A stretch of 64,000 nucleotides of DNA from Enterococcus sp. DIV0660C (GCF_017316125.1 NZ_JAFLWA010000017.1:1-64000); one strand, 5' to 3'; positions 45,863-56,345 are shown, counted from the first letter of the stretch. A program made the numbers and translations. The notes: generated by a model not told the origin, from the sequence alone.

Positions 45863-48160
45863 GTGAAGCAAGCAAATTATGATTGGAAATTAAGTACCGG
45901 AGAACCTTCTGAGGCTTTTTTTCAGCTAATCAATAACCATAACTTATCTCCTTTTATTGGCAGAATGCTTTGGCAGCGCGGATATCAGGAAGAACAAGAA
46001 ATCAAACAGTTTTTACATCCAAAAGAACAAGAATTACATGATCCCTATTTGATGCATGACATGGATAAAGCAATCAATAGAATCCAAGAAGCAGTTATCA
46101 GTGGCGAAAAAATTCTAGTTTATGGCGATTACGATGCCGATGGAATCACAAGTACGACAATCATGAAAGAAACACTTGAATTACTAGGAGCCGAAGTAGA
46201 AGCTTTCTTACCTAATCGTTTTGAACATGGCTACGGCCCAAATCAAGCGGTCTACAAAGAGAAAATCAGTCAAGGGACACAATTGATTGTCACAGTTGAT
46301 AACGGCGTTGCTGGAAATGAAGCAATTGCTTATGCTCAAAGTGTTGGAGTTGACGTTATTGTAACTGATCATCATGAAATGCCAGCTGTGTTACCAGATG
46401 CTTTTGCCATCGTCCATCCACGACATCCAGATGGAAACTATCCATTTACAGATTTAGCAGGCGTAGGTGTGGCTTTCAAAGTAGCAACAGCTTTGTTGGA
46501 AGAAGCACCAGCAGAATTTTTAGATCTGGTTGCAATTGGGACAGTCGCTGATCTAGTGTCGCTAACTGGGGAAAATCGTAGTTTGGTCTCACTAGGCATT
46601 GATGCAATTCGTCATTCAGAAAGAATTGGGTTACAAGCATTGTTTGCTGAAAGTGGCGCGAAAATGAAAGATGCTGATGAAATGACGATTGGTTTTTCGA
46701 TTGCACCGCGCTTGAATGCAATTGGTCGAATGGGCGATCCTAATCCAGCTGTTGAACTGATGGCGACCTTTGATGAAGAAGTTGCACACACACAAGCAAA
46801 AAAATTAAATGAAATCAATGAAGAACGAAAAAGTATTGTTGAAGAAATCACACAGGAAGCATTAGCTATGGTAAATTCTGCTAACAGTATCCATTTATTA
46901 GCGAATAGCGGTTGGCATGAAGGAGTCTTGGGAATCGTGGCAGGTAAAATCATGAATGAGACAGGTAAGCCAACTATCGTACTGACTTTAAAAGAAGATG
47001 GAACTGCCAAAGGTTCAGGCCGCAGCGTAGAAGCTTTGAATCTTTATGAAATGTTGAGCCAAACAAGAGATTTATTTACCTATTTTGGTGGACATCATGC
47101 AGCTGTTGGTTTAACTATGCCTCAAGAAAATCTTGAAGTGTTACAAGAAAAAATGAATGAGTATGTAAAAGAAAACAAGATTGATCTAACAAAGGGACCA
47201 ACAATGCAAATTGATGAGGTGCTTTCACCTAAAGATGCTTCTTTGACATTGTTAGATGAGCTGAAATTATTAGCACCTTTTGGGACAGATAATCCTGTGC
47301 CACAGTTTTTATTCCAACAGGTGACAGCCAAACAAGTGAAAAAGATTGGTGCAAATCAACAACATTTGAAATTTGTTTTAACAGATGAGGGTGAACAGCT
47401 GGATGCAGTTGCCTTTGGGTTTGGCTCTCAGGAAAGTGAACTGTTGAATGATTCACTTGATATTGTTGGCAAACTCTCCGTGAATGAATGGAATGGTCAA
47501 AAAAAGGTGCAACTGTTGGTTTCTGATTTTGAGGTCAAAGGGCTGCAAGTATTTGATTGGCGTGCAAAACGATTTCGAGATCAAGAGGCGTTACCAGAAA
47601 AAGCATGTTATCTAGCTTTTGATGAAGCAGTTAAAAAACAAGTTTCGCCAAGTATTCGCGAGCAAGTAGTTATCTTTGAAAAAATGGATCAGATGAAGCG
47701 TTGGGTGGAGACGAATCAACCAGAATCACTTGTGTTAGTGGATTGTCCAACTGAACTTGATGAGTTGAAAGCTGTTTTTAATGCAGGAACGTTTAGCCGA
47801 GTTTATTTATTAGGGATCTCTTCACAAGAAGCTTATCTGAATGGAGTAGGCTCTAGAGAACAATATGCTCGTTTGTTCCAGTTTATTAAAACACAAGATA
47901 AAGTTGATATTCGTTATAAGACAAAAGCAGTCGCTCAGTATTTGAAAATTCCAGAAAAATTATTAATTTTTATGATTCAGGTGTTTTTTGAATTGAAATT
48001 TGTTACAATAGACGATGGTGTTTTACAAAAAGTCGCCCATCCAGAAAGTCACCCGTTGACTGAAAGCACTCTGTATCAACAGCGACTAAAGAAAATTAAA
48101 GTTGAGGAATTCTTACTATTAAGTGATATTCCTACCATTAAGAAATGGCTAACAACCTAG
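45863..48160 (+). CDS. recJ: Single-stranded-DNA-specific exonuclease RecJ
   Basis: A 765-aa DHH-superfamily 5'-3' exonuclease in recombination and mismatch repair. Motif [12 protein letters not shown], motif II TVDNG, motif III TDHHEMP and the later [10 protein letters not shown] (DHHA1) are intact. Beyond the core (about 560) lies the extra C-terminal domain of Firmicute RecJ, giving the greater length. It starts at GTG behind AGGAGTGAG. It is followed by apt after 13 bp; recJ-apt is a common Firmicute pair. Confidence 0.96.
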   Translation: MKQANYDWKLSTGEPSEAFFQLINNHNLSPFIGRMLWQRGYQEEQEIKQFLHPKEQELHDPYLMHDMDKAINRIQEAVISGEKILVYGDYDADGITSTTIMKETLELLGAEVEAFLPNRFEHGYGPNQAVYKEKISQGTQLIVTVDNGVAGNEAIAYAQSVGVDVIVTDHHEMPAVLPDAFAIVHPRHPDGNYPFTDLAGVGVAFKVATALLEEAPAEFLDLVAIGTVADLVSLTGENRSLVSLGIDAIRHSERIGLQALFAESGAKMKDADEMTIGFSIAPRLNAIGRMGDPNPAVELMATFDEEVAHTQAKKLNEINEERKSIVEEITQEALAMVNSANSIHLLANSGWHEGVLGIVAGKIMNETGKPTIVLTLKEDGTAKGSGRSVEALNLYEMLSQTRDLFTYFGGHHAAVGLTMPQENLEVLQEKMNEYVKENKIDLTKGPTMQIDEVLSPKDASLTLLDELKLLAPFGTDNPVPQFLFQQVTAKQVKKIGANQQHLKFVLTDEGEQLDAVAFGFGSQESELLNDSLDIVGKLSVNEWNGQKKVQLLVSDFEVKGLQVFDWRAKRFRDQEALPEKACYLAFDEAVKKQVSPSIREQVVIFEKMDQMKRWVETNQPESLVLVDCPTELDELKAVFNAGTFSRVYLLGISSQEAYLNGVGSREQYARLFQFIKTQDKVDIRYKTKAVAQYLKIPEKLLIFMIQVFFELKFVTIDDGVLQKVAHPESHPLTESTLYQQRLKKIKVEEFLLLSDIPTIKKWLTT

Positions 48161-48173
48161 GAGGAAACAAACA

Positions 48174-48686
48174 GTGGATTTAAGAGATTATATTGCCAGT
48201 ATTCCGGACTATCCGTCAAAAGGAATCGTTTTTCGTGATATCTCACCGTTAATGGCAGATGGAGATGCGTATCGTGAAGCAACAAAACAAATTGTCGATT
48301 ATGCAAAGGAAAAACGAATTGACATGGTGGTTGGACCTGAAGCACGCGGATTCATTGTAGGCTGTCCAGTAGCGTATGAGTTGGGCGTGGGTTTTGCACC
48401 AGTTCGTAAAAAAGGGAAATTACCTCGTGAAACGATCGAAGTAACTTATGACCTAGAATATGGTACAGATACATTGACTTTGCACAAAGATGCGATTCAA
48501 CCAGGTCAACGTGTACTGATTTGTGATGATTTGTTAGCAACTGGTGGTACGATCAAAGCAACGATTGAACTAATTGAAAAATTAGGTGGCGTAGTTGTTG
48601 GTTGTGCATTCCTGATTGAATTGATGGACTTACATGGTCGCGATAAAATTGAAGGTTATGACATCATCACTTTGATGGAATACTAA
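48174..48686 (+). CDS. apt: Adenine phosphoribosyltransferase
   Basis: A 170-aa purine-salvage enzyme (adenine + PRPP to AMP). The PRPP-binding motif is [15 protein letters not shown]; the N-terminal [20 protein letters not shown] and EARGFIVG segments are characteristic. It starts at GTG with AGGAGGAAAC upstream, 13 bp after recJ, and ends the transcript at a terminator. Confidence 0.97.
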   Translation: MDLRDYIASIPDYPSKGIVFRDISPLMADGDAYREATKQIVDYAKEKRIDMVVGPEARGFIVGCPVAYELGVGFAPVRKKGKLPRETIEVTYDLEYGTDTLTLHKDAIQPGQRVLICDDLLATGGTIKATIELIEKLGGVVVGCAFLIELMDLHGRDKIEGYDIITLMEY

Positions 48687-48700
48687 TAAAAATTAAGTGG

Positions 48701-48753
48701 ATCTTCAGAAATGGCTAAGACATAGTGTCTGGTCTTTTCTGAAGATTTTTTTA
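48701..48753 (+). terminator. Terminator of recJ-apt
   Basis: ATCTTCAGAAA...TTTCTGAAGAT stem with an inner AGACA/TGTCT helix, then TTTTTTT. Confidence 0.82.
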
Positions 48754-49313
48754 TTGAGTAAATGTTAAAAAAAAACGCTGTTAAGCTATTTTTCTACGTA
48801 TATAAATAACGTGTATATGATAACAACACTGTTCTAGGAATCTCTCTTTTTTTTTATTCGATTTTTGTCAAAAACGCTTATTAAAAGTAATCATAGATGA
48901 AAGTTGTTGAGAATTTTTCTTAATAAGTTCACGCTAAATTCTAAATAAGAAGAATATGTGCTTTTACGAATAGTGAAAAAAACAGATAAATGCCCATTAT
49001 TTTGCAGGGATAAAAAGTGTATTACTAGAAGATCCCTCTAACGAATGATAATTGAACTAATTTATTGAAAATTGTCTTTAAAGAGAGCATTTACAATAAT
49101 GAAATCTTTCCAATAAAACAATTTTGAGCAACGAAAACACTCTGAACATGTCGAATTACTGACATTATTTGGGGGTTGCTTGGTATGTATGAGTCTATTA
49201 GTATTCACAACAGATGTTGTTTCACGCATATTTTGAAACCCGGGTTCAAAACATGCGTAAACATTCATCGAACATAATTTGTAAAATAGTTTATTGAAGG
49301 GAAATGATTATCG
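48754..49313 (+). promoter_or_regulatory. Long leader/control region of the chitinase gene
   Basis: 560 bp without a credible gene, unusually long for this window. It contains a near-perfect 35-bp dyad at 49224-49258 (ACGCATATTTTGAA... with its complement around CCCGGG) about 55 bp before the start codon. A weak cre-like sequence (about 9 of 14) lies near 48868. I could not identify an unambiguous promoter. Confidence 0.45.
49224..49258. repeat. 35-bp dyad in the chitinase leader
   Basis: The left arm ACGCATATTTTGAAACCC and right arm GGGTTCAAAACATGCGT are complementary except for one mismatch and one bulged A. No T-run follows. It could be an operator or an mRNA 5' hairpin. Confidence 0.7.
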
Positions 49314-51548
49314 TTGAAAAAAGAACAGTTGCTAAAAAAGGTAGCATCACCACTCGTTTGTGGACTGATGTTAGGTGGTCTTGCTATATCAACAATCCAA
49401 CCAATCATCCAAGTTCGTGCTGAAGAAAAAACAAGTTCAAAATTAACAACAAGTTTAACAGAAGAGGACTGGTTGGAATGGTCAAAGGTCACAAAGTTAA
49501 CAGAATTTGGAAGTTCTGACACAACGGGAAAACAAGTCAAACACAATGGTAAAATTTATGCAGCAACTTGGTGGAAGAATGGGGAGACAGATGTAGCGCC
49601 GGGATCAGGCGAAGCAACTTCAACTGGTTGGGAAGAGGTAGGGACAATAGCTTCAGATGGTTCAGTTACTCTTAATGCAGGGGTCACTGCTAATCCATTT
49701 GAACCGACGATTGATCCTGATGTTGATCCTAATACTCCTTATGCAGGTGTCGATGCGGGACAAGGTGTGAAATGGGGCGAAAAGGTTTTTGCACCATATA
49801 TTGATGGCGGTTTATGGTACAACGGAGAAAACGGGTATCAAGGATTGTATCCTCTTGGTCAAGAAGTGAAGAAATCACAGATCAGTTATGCAAATATCGG
49901 ATTTATTGTATCAGATCCAAGTAATCCTAAGACGGCTTCTTTTGGCGGGTACTATAATGTAGATGGTACCGGAACAAACGGTTCAGTTGTCACTGCATTT
50001 GCTAAACAAATCAAAGAATTCCGCGCACAAGGAGGGGATGTGTTAGTTTCATTTGGTGGAGAAAACGGCACGCCGCTTCAAGATGTCTATGATAATGCTG
50101 AAGAACTTGCGAATAAATACATTGAAATTGTCGAACATTACGGATTAACAACAATCGATTTCGATATCGAAGGTGCCCATGTACGTGATAAAGAAGCTTG
50201 GCAAAGAAATAATGATGCAATCAAAATCATGCAAGATAAGCTGGGTGATGAAGCACCTGACGTTTGGTATACGTTCCCTGTTTTACCGACTGGTTTAGTA
50301 GGTGAAGGGACAGACAATGACGCATACAATGTGCTACAAGATGCTGTTCAGAAAAAGGTGGAGGTTCATGGTGTGAATATCATGACAATGTGTTTTGGAC
50401 CTGCATTTGTTACAGGGCCAACAAATACATACTATACATATGTTGAACAAGCATCAGAAAGCTTAGCTGGACAACTAAAACGAATTTATAGTGATGCCAA
50501 TCAAGACCTGACAGACGCGCAAGTATATCAGAAAATTGGTTTGACGCCGTGGGTAGGAAAATCAAGTCAAGCAAACGAAACGTTTACTCAATCTGATGCT
50601 AAAGCCTTGTTAGCATATGCAAATGAAAAACAAATTGGCATGCTTTCTTTCTGGTCGTTGAATCGGGACAATGATTTGAATGAAGATTTAAAAAATACTG
50701 GACTCGAACAAGAAACCTATGAATTTTCAAAAATTATGGGTGAATTTGACGGAGAGGCAGGCATAAGAGACCAAGCGCCAGTAATCAAAGGAGCAACAAA
50801 TGAAACAATTGAGTTGAATGATTCCTTTGATGCTTTAGCGGGCGTGACTGCGATTGATCAGGAAGATGGAGATCTAACGGCTAAAATCACGACGACTGGA
50901 ACGGTGGATTCTTCAAAGGCTGGTGAATACCAAATAACTTATTCTGTGGTAGACAGTCAGAAAAACCATTCAGAAAAGATTCGGACGATTACAGTAGTGG
51001 ACCCTAATGCGAATACGAAACCAATTTTTTCTGGTTTGAAAGATCAAATCATTGAAGTTGGTGCAACCTTTGATAAACTAGCTGGCGTAACAGCGAACGA
51101 TCAAGAAGATGGTGACCTAACATCAAAAATAGTTGTGACAGGAAATGTCGACACTTCAAAAGTTGGAACAAATGATCTTACATATACAGTTGCTGACAGC
51201 AAAGGTGAAAAGACAACGCAAACAATTACTGTAACAGTCAAAGAAAAAGAAAATGTACCTAACTATTCCTCAACAACGATTTACGTGAAAGGAGACAAAG
51301 TTACCTATCAAGGAGCAACTTATACGGCTAAATGGTGGACAAAAGGGGATACTCCAGGATCTGCACAAGTTTGGGAAAAAGAAATAATAAAAAATGAGGA
51401 CGGGAGTGTAGATTATTATCAAGGCGGGACATATGTTGCAGGAGATCTTGTAAATTACAATGGCAAACAATATCTTGCTAAATGGTGGACACAATCTGTA
51501 CCAGGTAGTGATGCTTCATGGGAATTAAAAAAAGAGTCAACTAATTAA
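49314..51548 (+). CDS. Secreted multidomain GH18 chitinase
   Basis: A 744-aa secreted enzyme. In order: signal peptide (1-36), chitin-binding CBM5/12-like module (about 45-100, YAATWWKNGE), GH18 barrel (about 135-475) with catalytic IDFDIEG at about 282-287, two Ig-like DUF5011 domains (about 485-565 and 567-647, both with AGVTA-DQEDGDLT-type sequence), and two more CBM5/12 modules (YTAKWWTKGD, YLAKWWTQS). It hydrolyses chitin and would act with the AA10 oxygenase at 31636. The start is a TTG behind GAAGGGAAA. No sortase or anchor motif is present. Confidence 0.95.
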   Translation: MKKEQLLKKVASPLVCGLMLGGLAISTIQPIIQVRAEEKTSSKLTTSLTEEDWLEWSKVTKLTEFGSSDTTGKQVKHNGKIYAATWWKNGETDVAPGSGEATSTGWEEVGTIASDGSVTLNAGVTANPFEPTIDPDVDPNTPYAGVDAGQGVKWGEKVFAPYIDGGLWYNGENGYQGLYPLGQEVKKSQISYANIGFIVSDPSNPKTASFGGYYNVDGTGTNGSVVTAFAKQIKEFRAQGGDVLVSFGGENGTPLQDVYDNAEELANKYIEIVEHYGLTTIDFDIEGAHVRDKEAWQRNNDAIKIMQDKLGDEAPDVWYTFPVLPTGLVGEGTDNDAYNVLQDAVQKKVEVHGVNIMTMCFGPAFVTGPTNTYYTYVEQASESLAGQLKRIYSDANQDLTDAQVYQKIGLTPWVGKSSQANETFTQSDAKALLAYANEKQIGMLSFWSLNRDNDLNEDLKNTGLEQETYEFSKIMGEFDGEAGIRDQAPVIKGATNETIELNDSFDALAGVTAIDQEDGDLTAKITTTGTVDSSKAGEYQITYSVVDSQKNHSEKIRTITVVDPNANTKPIFSGLKDQIIEVGATFDKLAGVTANDQEDGDLTSKIVVTGNVDTSKVGTNDLTYTVADSKGEKTTQTITVTVKEKENVPNYSSTTIYVKGDKVTYQGATYTAKWWTKGDTPGSAQVWEKEIIKNEDGSVDYYQGGTYVAGDLVNYNGKQYLAKWWTQSVPGSDASWELKKESTN

Positions 51549-51555
51549 GAAATGC

Positions 51556-51588
51556 AAAAAGACGATCAAAATTTTGATCGTCTTTTTT
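51556..51588 (+). terminator. Terminator of the chitinase gene
   Basis: AAAAAGACGATCAAA/TTTGATCGTCTTTTT perfect stem with a T-run. It is symmetric, so it may also act leftward. Confidence 0.9.
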
Positions 51589-51715
51589 GATAGGGGAATA
51601 ATAGTTCTTATTGAATGAATACTTTGGATTAGTCAAAGTAAAGAACAAGCAATTGCCTTCAGTATAATAGCCAATAGATGATTGTAACGAACGATTAATT
51701 ACCTTTATTTTTCTT

Positions 51716-51934
51716 TCAAGATTGCCGAGAGCGTAAGTAATGTTCATGATAGAAATGTTCTTCATGAAGCCTACGCTGTTCGGCTTGACGATATTTTTTT
51801 TCGTCCCACAACATGAACCATAATGTGAATAACGGAAGAAAAATAATCAATGCCGGTTGGATCCCAAAATTGCCAATCAAAATACCTAAGAATAAAACCA
51901 GTAATACCAAGCCAATACGTCTAATTGATTTCAT
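51716..51934 (-). CDS. Small SOS-type membrane protein (72 aa)
   Basis: A 72-aa protein with two membrane helices (about 7-23 and 27-43) and a charged His/Glu/Arg-rich tail (KKYRQAEQRRLHEEHFYHEH, then YLRSRQS). The positive N-terminus puts both ends in the cytoplasm. It is not recognisably YneA (no LysM) or SosA. Its strong promoter (TTTACA-17-TATAAT, 51980-52008 on the minus strand) is occupied by two LexA-like boxes, and it lies downstream of lexA across a terminator. A role in the SOS response is therefore inferred, possibly as a division inhibitor. GAGGTGAG precedes the ATG. Confidence 0.78.
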   Translation of the reverse strand: MKSIRRIGLVLLVLFLGILIGNFGIQPALIIFLPLFTLWFMLWDEKKYRQAEQRRLHEEHFYHEHYLRSRQS

Positions 51935-51958
51935 GAATTCTCACCTCATTTATTTATG

Positions 51959-52008
51959 CGAACATTCGTTCGTAAAATCATTATACGAATGTTTGTTCGG
52001 TTTGTAAA
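51959..52008 (-). promoter_or_regulatory. Promoter with two LexA-like boxes
   Basis: TTTACA (52003-52008) and TATAAT (51980-51985) with a 17-bp spacer on the minus strand. CGAATGTTTGTTCG (51986-51999) fills the spacer and CGAACATTCGTTCG (51959-51972) lies just downstream of the -10. Both resemble CGAACRNRYGTTCG, with one and two deviations respectively. Confidence 0.82.
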
Positions 52009-52024
52009 GAGGTAAGATCAATAA

Positions 52025-52060
52025 AAAAAGAATTGCAGAAGTTTTACTGCAATTCTTTGG
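52025..52060 (-). terminator. Terminator of lexA
   Basis: On the minus strand AAAGAATTGCAG/CTGCAATTCTTT with an 8-nt loop and T7, separating lexA from the small SOS gene. Confidence 0.88.
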
Positions 52061-52070
52061 TTTAATTATA

Positions 52071-52694
52071 TTAATAAATGTGGCTACGATAGAGACCAAC
52101 TACTAAACCTAAGATAGAGACCTCATCTAAAATGATTGGTTCTAATAAGTCATTTTCAGGTTGTAAACGGAAATGGTTTTTTTCTTTATAGAACCTTTTG
52201 CAAGTCGCTTCATTTTCTGTTGTCATAGCAATGACGATATCGCCGTTTTTAGCACTTTCTTGCTTTCGAACGATGACGTTATCCCCGTCTAAAATTCCTG
52301 CATTGATCATACTTTCACCACGAATGGTCAGCATGAATAAGCTGCCTTCTTCTGAAGTTAAATTTGGTGGAACAGGAAAAAAGTCGGAGGCATCTTCAAC
52401 TGCAAGAATCGGCTCACCAGCTGTGACTACTCCGAGTATTGGAATAGTAGATGGTTTGATCCCAATTTGATCTAACCCTAAATCAGTTAGTTCGATTGCT
52501 CGTGGCTTTGTCGGGTCACGTAAAATGAATCCTTTTTTTTCTAATCGTGCTAAATGTCCATGGACAGTTGATGTTGAAGAAAGGTTAACAGCTTCACCAA
52601 TCTCACGAACAGTTGGTGGGTATCCTTTACGGGTCACTTGTTCGTGGATATAACGTAAGACTTCGATTTGTCGTGTTTCAGTTTGTCGGGCCAC
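52071..52694 (-). CDS. lexA: LexA repressor
   Basis: A 207-aa SOS repressor. The N-terminal winged helix (residues 1-65; [20 protein letters not shown]) binds the box. The self-cleavage bond is Ala92-Gly93 (VVTAGEPI). Catalytic Ser128 ([10 protein letters not shown]) and Lys166 (EATCKRFYK) are present. RecA-triggered cleavage derepresses target genes. The start is the GTG at 52694 with AGAAGG 8 nt upstream; a GTG three codons earlier lies on the site itself. Its own promoter has a LexA box over the -35. Confidence 0.96.
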   Translation of the reverse strand: MARQTETRQIEVLRYIHEQVTRKGYPPTVREIGEAVNLSSTSTVHGHLARLEKKGFILRDPTKPRAIELTDLGLDQIGIKPSTIPILGVVTAGEPILAVEDASDFFPVPPNLTSEEGSLFMLTIRGESMINAGILDGDNVIVRKQESAKNGDIVIAMTTENEATCKRFYKEKNHFRLQPENDLLEPIILDEVSILGLVVGLYRSHIY

Positions 52695-52724
52695 AAAGTA
52701 CACCTTCTTTCACTTAATAATTAA

Positions 52725-52764
52725 ATAATACCACATAAAAAGCGCTGTTTCAAACAAATGTTCG
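52725..52764 (-). promoter_or_regulatory. lexA promoter and autoregulatory LexA box
   Basis: Minus strand: TTGAAA (52748-52753), a 17-bp spacer and TATTAT (52725-52730). The box CGAACATTTGTTTG (52751-52764) overlaps the -35. Confidence 0.82.
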
Positions 52765-52840
52765 TATGTAAATAGAGATCGCTAGTTGTTTTTTTTGGTT
52801 TTTTTATATAATATAAGAAGAGAAAAAAGGAGGGCTGATA

Positions 52841-53080
52841 ATGTTATCACCTGAAAAAATTGCACGTATTAATGAATTAGCCAAAAAGAAAAAAGCTGAA
52901 GGACTTTCAAAAGAAGAAGAAAAAGAACAGATTTTATTGAGAGAAGAATATTTGACAGCTTTTCGCTCTGGCATGAGACATCATATTGAAGGAATGAAAA
53001 TCGTTGATCCAGAAGGTAATGATGTGACACCAGATAAATTAAAAGAAATTCAAAAAGAAAAAGGGTTACATGACCGTTAG
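52841..53080 (+). CDS. ynzC: DUF896 protein, YnzC family
   Basis: A 79-aa helical soluble protein: [20 protein letters not shown], then a helix ending in [19 protein letters not shown] and the [13 protein letters not shown] tail, the DUF896 pattern. In Bacillus ynzC belongs to the yneA-yneB-ynzC operon divergent from lexA and upstream of tkt; here ynzC and tkt keep those places while yneA and yneB are absent. Its function is unknown. AAAGGAGGG precedes the ATG, and TATAAT lies 30 bp upstream. The LexA box at 52751 is about 90 bp away. Confidence 0.88.
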   Translation: MLSPEKIARINELAKKKKAEGLSKEEEKEQILLREEYLTAFRSGMRHHIEGMKIVDPEGNDVTPDKLKEIQKEKGLHDR

Positions 53081-53190
53081 TGTGGTTTTTGGTAAAAAAT
53101 ACCAAAAAAGCATTGATTTTTTGAACTGTATCCGCTAAAATGAGCATGAAATGAATTACAGTAAAAAAAACCTAAATTGGAGGGGTTCTT

Positions 53191-55185
53191 TTGTTCGACA
53201 AAATTGATCAACTAGGCGTTAACACAATCCGTACATTAAGTATTGAAGCTGTACAAAAAGCAAACTCAGGTCATCCAGGCTTACCGATGGGTGCTGCACC
53301 GATGGCATATGCACTTTGGACAAAACATTTAAAAGTAAATCCTGTTACTTCGAGAAATTGGGTAGATCGTGACCGTTTTGTACTTTCTGCTGGGCATGGT
53401 TCAGCCATGTTGTACAGTTTACTCCACTTATCTGGCTATCAAGTAACAATTGATGACTTGAAACAATTCCGTCAATGGGGATCAAAAACACCAGGACATC
53501 CAGAAGTCCATCATACAGATGGCGTTGAAGCAACAACTGGTCCACTAGGTCAAGGAATCGGCATGGCTGTTGGTATGGCAATGGCAGAGGCACACCTTGC
53601 AGCAACTTATAATAAAGAAAACTTTAATATTGTTGATCATTATACTTATGCTTTATGTGGTGACGGAGATTTAATGGAAGGTGTGTCTCAAGAAGCAAGT
53701 TCTATGGCTGGACACATGAAATTAGGAAAATTAATTGTTTTATATGATTCAAATGATATTTCACTTGATGGCCCAACTTCAAAAGCCTTCACAGAAAACG
53801 TTGGCGCTCGCTACGAAGCGTATGGCTGGCAACATATCCTAGTGAAAGATGGAAATGATTTAGAAGCTATCTCTAACGCAATTGAAGCAGCTAAAAGGGA
53901 AACTGAAAAACCAACACTAATTGAAGTGAAAACAGTTATCGGTTATGGCTCACCTAACGAAGGAACATCTTCTGTCCATGGCGCACCGATTGGTGATGAA
54001 GGAATCAAGATGGCAAAAGAAGTGTATGGTTGGGATTACCCAGATTTCACAGTGCCTGAAGAAGTAGCTACTCGTTTCCATGAAAAAATGGTCGAAGAGG
54101 GCGAAAAAGCAGAAGCACAATGGAATGAAAAATTTGCTAATTACAAAAACGCTTATCCAGAATTAGCACAACAATTTGAAGATGCGTTTGCTGGAAAATT
54201 ACCAGAAAACTGGGATGCTGAGATGCCAAGTTATGATGAAGGTCACAGCCAAGCAAGTCGTGTATCAAGTAAAGATATGATCCAAGCAATTTCAAAAGCA
54301 GTTCCTAGCTTATGGGGTGGTTCTGCTGATTTATCTGGCTCAAACAACACAATGGTTGCTACTGAAACTGATTTTGAACCAGGTAATTATGAAGGACGAA
54401 ACATCTGGTTCGGTGTTCGTGAATTTGCCATGGCAACAGCGATGAACGGAATCCAATTACACGGTGGTACACGTATTTATGGTGGAACATTCTTTGTATT
54501 CACAGATTATTTACGTCCAGCTATTCGTCTTGCTTCCATTCAAAAAGCACCAGTTATTTATGTATTAACACATGATTCAGTCGCAGTGGGTGAAGACGGT
54601 CCAACGCATGAACCAATCGAACAACTTGCTTCTGTTCGTTGTATGCCAGGTGTACATGTTGTACGTCCAGCTGATGGTAATGAAACGCGTGCTGCTTGGA
54701 AAATTGCGATGGAATCAACAGAAACACCAACTATTTTAGTGTTAAGTCGTCAAAACTTACCAGTTCTTCCGTCAACAAAAGAAAAGGCCGATGACATGGT
54801 GAAAAAAGGTGCTTACGTACTTTCTCCAGCACAAGGTGAAACACCAGAAGGTATCTTGATTGCAACTGGTTCTGAAGTTGATTTAGCAGTTAAAGCACAA
54901 AAAGTTTTAGCTGAAAATGGCAAAGACGTTTCTGTCGTTTCAATGCCAAGCTTTGACTTGTTTGAAGCACAATCTTCCGAATACAAAGAGAGTGTTCTGC
55001 CAAAATCTGTAACTAAACGTGTCGCAATCGAAGCAGCTGCGCCATTTGGGTGGGAACGTTATGTTGGGGCAGAAGGAACAACAATCACCATTAATCACTT
55101 TGGTGCATCAGCTCCAGGAAATATTATTCTTGAAGAATTTGGTTTTACAGTCGAAAACGTTGTGAAAACTTACGAAGAATTATAA
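53191..55185 (+). CDS. tkt: Transketolase
   Basis: A 664-aa thiamine-diphosphate enzyme transferring two-carbon units in the pentose phosphate pathway. ThDP/metal motif [19 protein letters not shown]-terminal [19 protein letters not shown], substrate [19 protein letters not shown] and C-terminal domain are intact; length is normal. It starts at a TTG with TGGAGGGG upstream. It is next to ynzC as in Bacillus. Confidence 0.96.
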   Translation: MFDKIDQLGVNTIRTLSIEAVQKANSGHPGLPMGAAPMAYALWTKHLKVNPVTSRNWVDRDRFVLSAGHGSAMLYSLLHLSGYQVTIDDLKQFRQWGSKTPGHPEVHHTDGVEATTGPLGQGIGMAVGMAMAEAHLAATYNKENFNIVDHYTYALCGDGDLMEGVSQEASSMAGHMKLGKLIVLYDSNDISLDGPTSKAFTENVGARYEAYGWQHILVKDGNDLEAISNAIEAAKRETEKPTLIEVKTVIGYGSPNEGTSSVHGAPIGDEGIKMAKEVYGWDYPDFTVPEEVATRFHEKMVEEGEKAEAQWNEKFANYKNAYPELAQQFEDAFAGKLPENWDAEMPSYDEGHSQASRVSSKDMIQAISKAVPSLWGGSADLSGSNNTMVATETDFEPGNYEGRNIWFGVREFAMATAMNGIQLHGGTRIYGGTFFVFTDYLRPAIRLASIQKAPVIYVLTHDSVAVGEDGPTHEPIEQLASVRCMPGVHVVRPADGNETRAAWKIAMESTETPTILVLSRQNLPVLPSTKEKADDMVKKGAYVLSPAQGETPEGILIATGSEVDLAVKAQKVLAENGKDVSVVSMPSFDLFEAQSSEYKESVLPKSVTKRVAIEAAAPFGWERYVGAEGTTITINHFGASAPGNIILEEFGFTVENVVKTYEEL

Positions 55186-55210
55186 GAATAAAATAATTTA
55201 ATTAAAATAA

Positions 55211-55243
55211 GAACAAGCTGGGAGAAATTCCCGGCTTGTTTTA
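55211..55243 (+). terminator. Terminator of tkt
   Basis: GAACAAGCTGGGA/TCCCGGCTTGTTT stem (one G-T) with GAAAT loop, then TTTATT. Confidence 0.82.
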
Positions 55244-55276
55244 TTGAAAGTAAAGTTACTGTTTGATTTCTTTTAC

Positions 55277-55346
55277 ATTACAATTGTGTTACATAAGCAG
55301 AAAACGTCCAGAATAAATTGAGATTTTGTCAAAATAAACGTATAAT
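55277..55346 (+). promoter_or_regulatory. Autolysin promoter with WalR-like box
   Basis: TTGAGA (55318-55323), a 17-bp spacer and TATAAT (55341-55346). Upstream, ATTACAATTGTGTTACA (55277-55293) reads on the minus strand TGTAAC-N5-TGTAAT, the exact form of the WalR (YycF) box TGTWAH-N5-TGTWAH. Confidence 0.65.
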
Positions 55347-55416
55347 TTACTTAATTAAGTTTGTTTTAAGGAGAAAACTTTTATTTAAAGTTTTTTTATT
55401 TTGAGGAGGAATACGA

Positions 55417-56307
55417 ATGCAAGAGCTGAAAACCCGTAGCGCCCGTCATCATAAGACGAAGAAACCTATGGTGATTAATAAAAAAGCCATTGCTCCATTA
55501 ATGGGAACAAGTCTTTTGGTTGGGCCGATGCTGGTTACAGCAGCACCACAAAGTGCACATGCAGATGAACAAGGTACAAACCAAACGACAACTGATCCTC
55601 AGTCTTTTATTAACCAAATTGGTTGGTCTGCATCAGAAGTTGCCGCCAACAATGATTTATATGCTTCTGTGATGATTGCGCAAGCATTGCTTGAAAGTGC
55701 TTATGGAACATCTGGACTAGCAAGTGCACCAAACTATAATCTATTTGGTGTTAAGGGAAGTTATAATGGTGCTGTTGTTTATATGCCAACAAAAGAATAT
55801 TTAAATGGTCAATGGGTGACAATGAATGAACCATTCCGTAAATATTCTTCTTATTGGGAATCATTCCAAGACCATGCGAATGTGTTACGGTCAACTAGTT
55901 TTTCAACTGGCGACTATCACTACTCAGGAGCTTGGAAAAGTAACACAACCAGTGTTTATGATGCTACGGCTTATTTGACAGGCCGATATGCTACTGATCC
56001 AACTTATGGAGAGAAATTAAATTCATTGATCAGCACATACAACTTAACACGTTTTGATACACCATCAACTGTTTCTGTTTCAAGCACGACAACAACCACA
56101 ACCACAACGACGACTTCATCTACAACGCAATCAACAACTTATGGTGGAAATACTCAGTCAACTGGCACTGGTCAAACATATACAGTTGTCTCTGGTGATT
56201 CACTATGGGGGATTGCACAAAAATTTGGGATGTCTATCGATGAGTTGATGGCAAAGAACGGATTAAGTGATTATTCATTAATGGTTGGACAAGAGCTATC
56301 TGTTTAA
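55417..56307 (+). CDS. GH73 N-acetylglucosaminidase with LysM (autolysin)
   Basis: A 296-aa secreted peptidoglycan hydrolase. An extended basic N-region precedes the signal peptide (cleavage near SAHADE, residue 50). The GH73 domain (about 62-205) has Glu93 in AQALLESAYG and YNLFGVKGSYNG. A Thr/Ser-rich linker (about 212-248) leads to one LysM (about 252-296, YTVVSGDSLWGIAQKFGMSI). It cleaves GlcNAc-MurNAc bonds, probably in daughter-cell separation. It has fewer LysM units than the large enterococcal AtlA. GAGGAGGAA precedes the ATG. Confidence 0.93.
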   Translation: MQELKTRSARHHKTKKPMVINKKAIAPLMGTSLLVGPMLVTAAPQSAHADEQGTNQTTTDPQSFINQIGWSASEVAANNDLYASVMIAQALLESAYGTSGLASAPNYNLFGVKGSYNGAVVYMPTKEYLNGQWVTMNEPFRKYSSYWESFQDHANVLRSTSFSTGDYHYSGAWKSNTTSVYDATAYLTGRYATDPTYGEKLNSLISTYNLTRFDTPSTVSVSSTTTTTTTTTTSSTTQSTTYGGNTQSTGTGQTYTVVSGDSLWGIAQKFGMSIDELMAKNGLSDYSLMVGQELSV

Positions 56308-56345
56308 TCGTTTAAGTTACTAATTTTTTGACACGAAATTTCTTA

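Noticed and set aside
48860-48880. cre-like sequence in the chitinase leader
   Set aside because: Only about 9 of 14 consensus positions, and 450 bp from the gene; too weak to call.
51541-51765. 74-codon minus-strand frame overlapping the chitinase terminator
   Set aside because: It runs through the terminator hairpin and overlaps the end of the 72-aa SOS-type gene on the same strand; no ribosome site.
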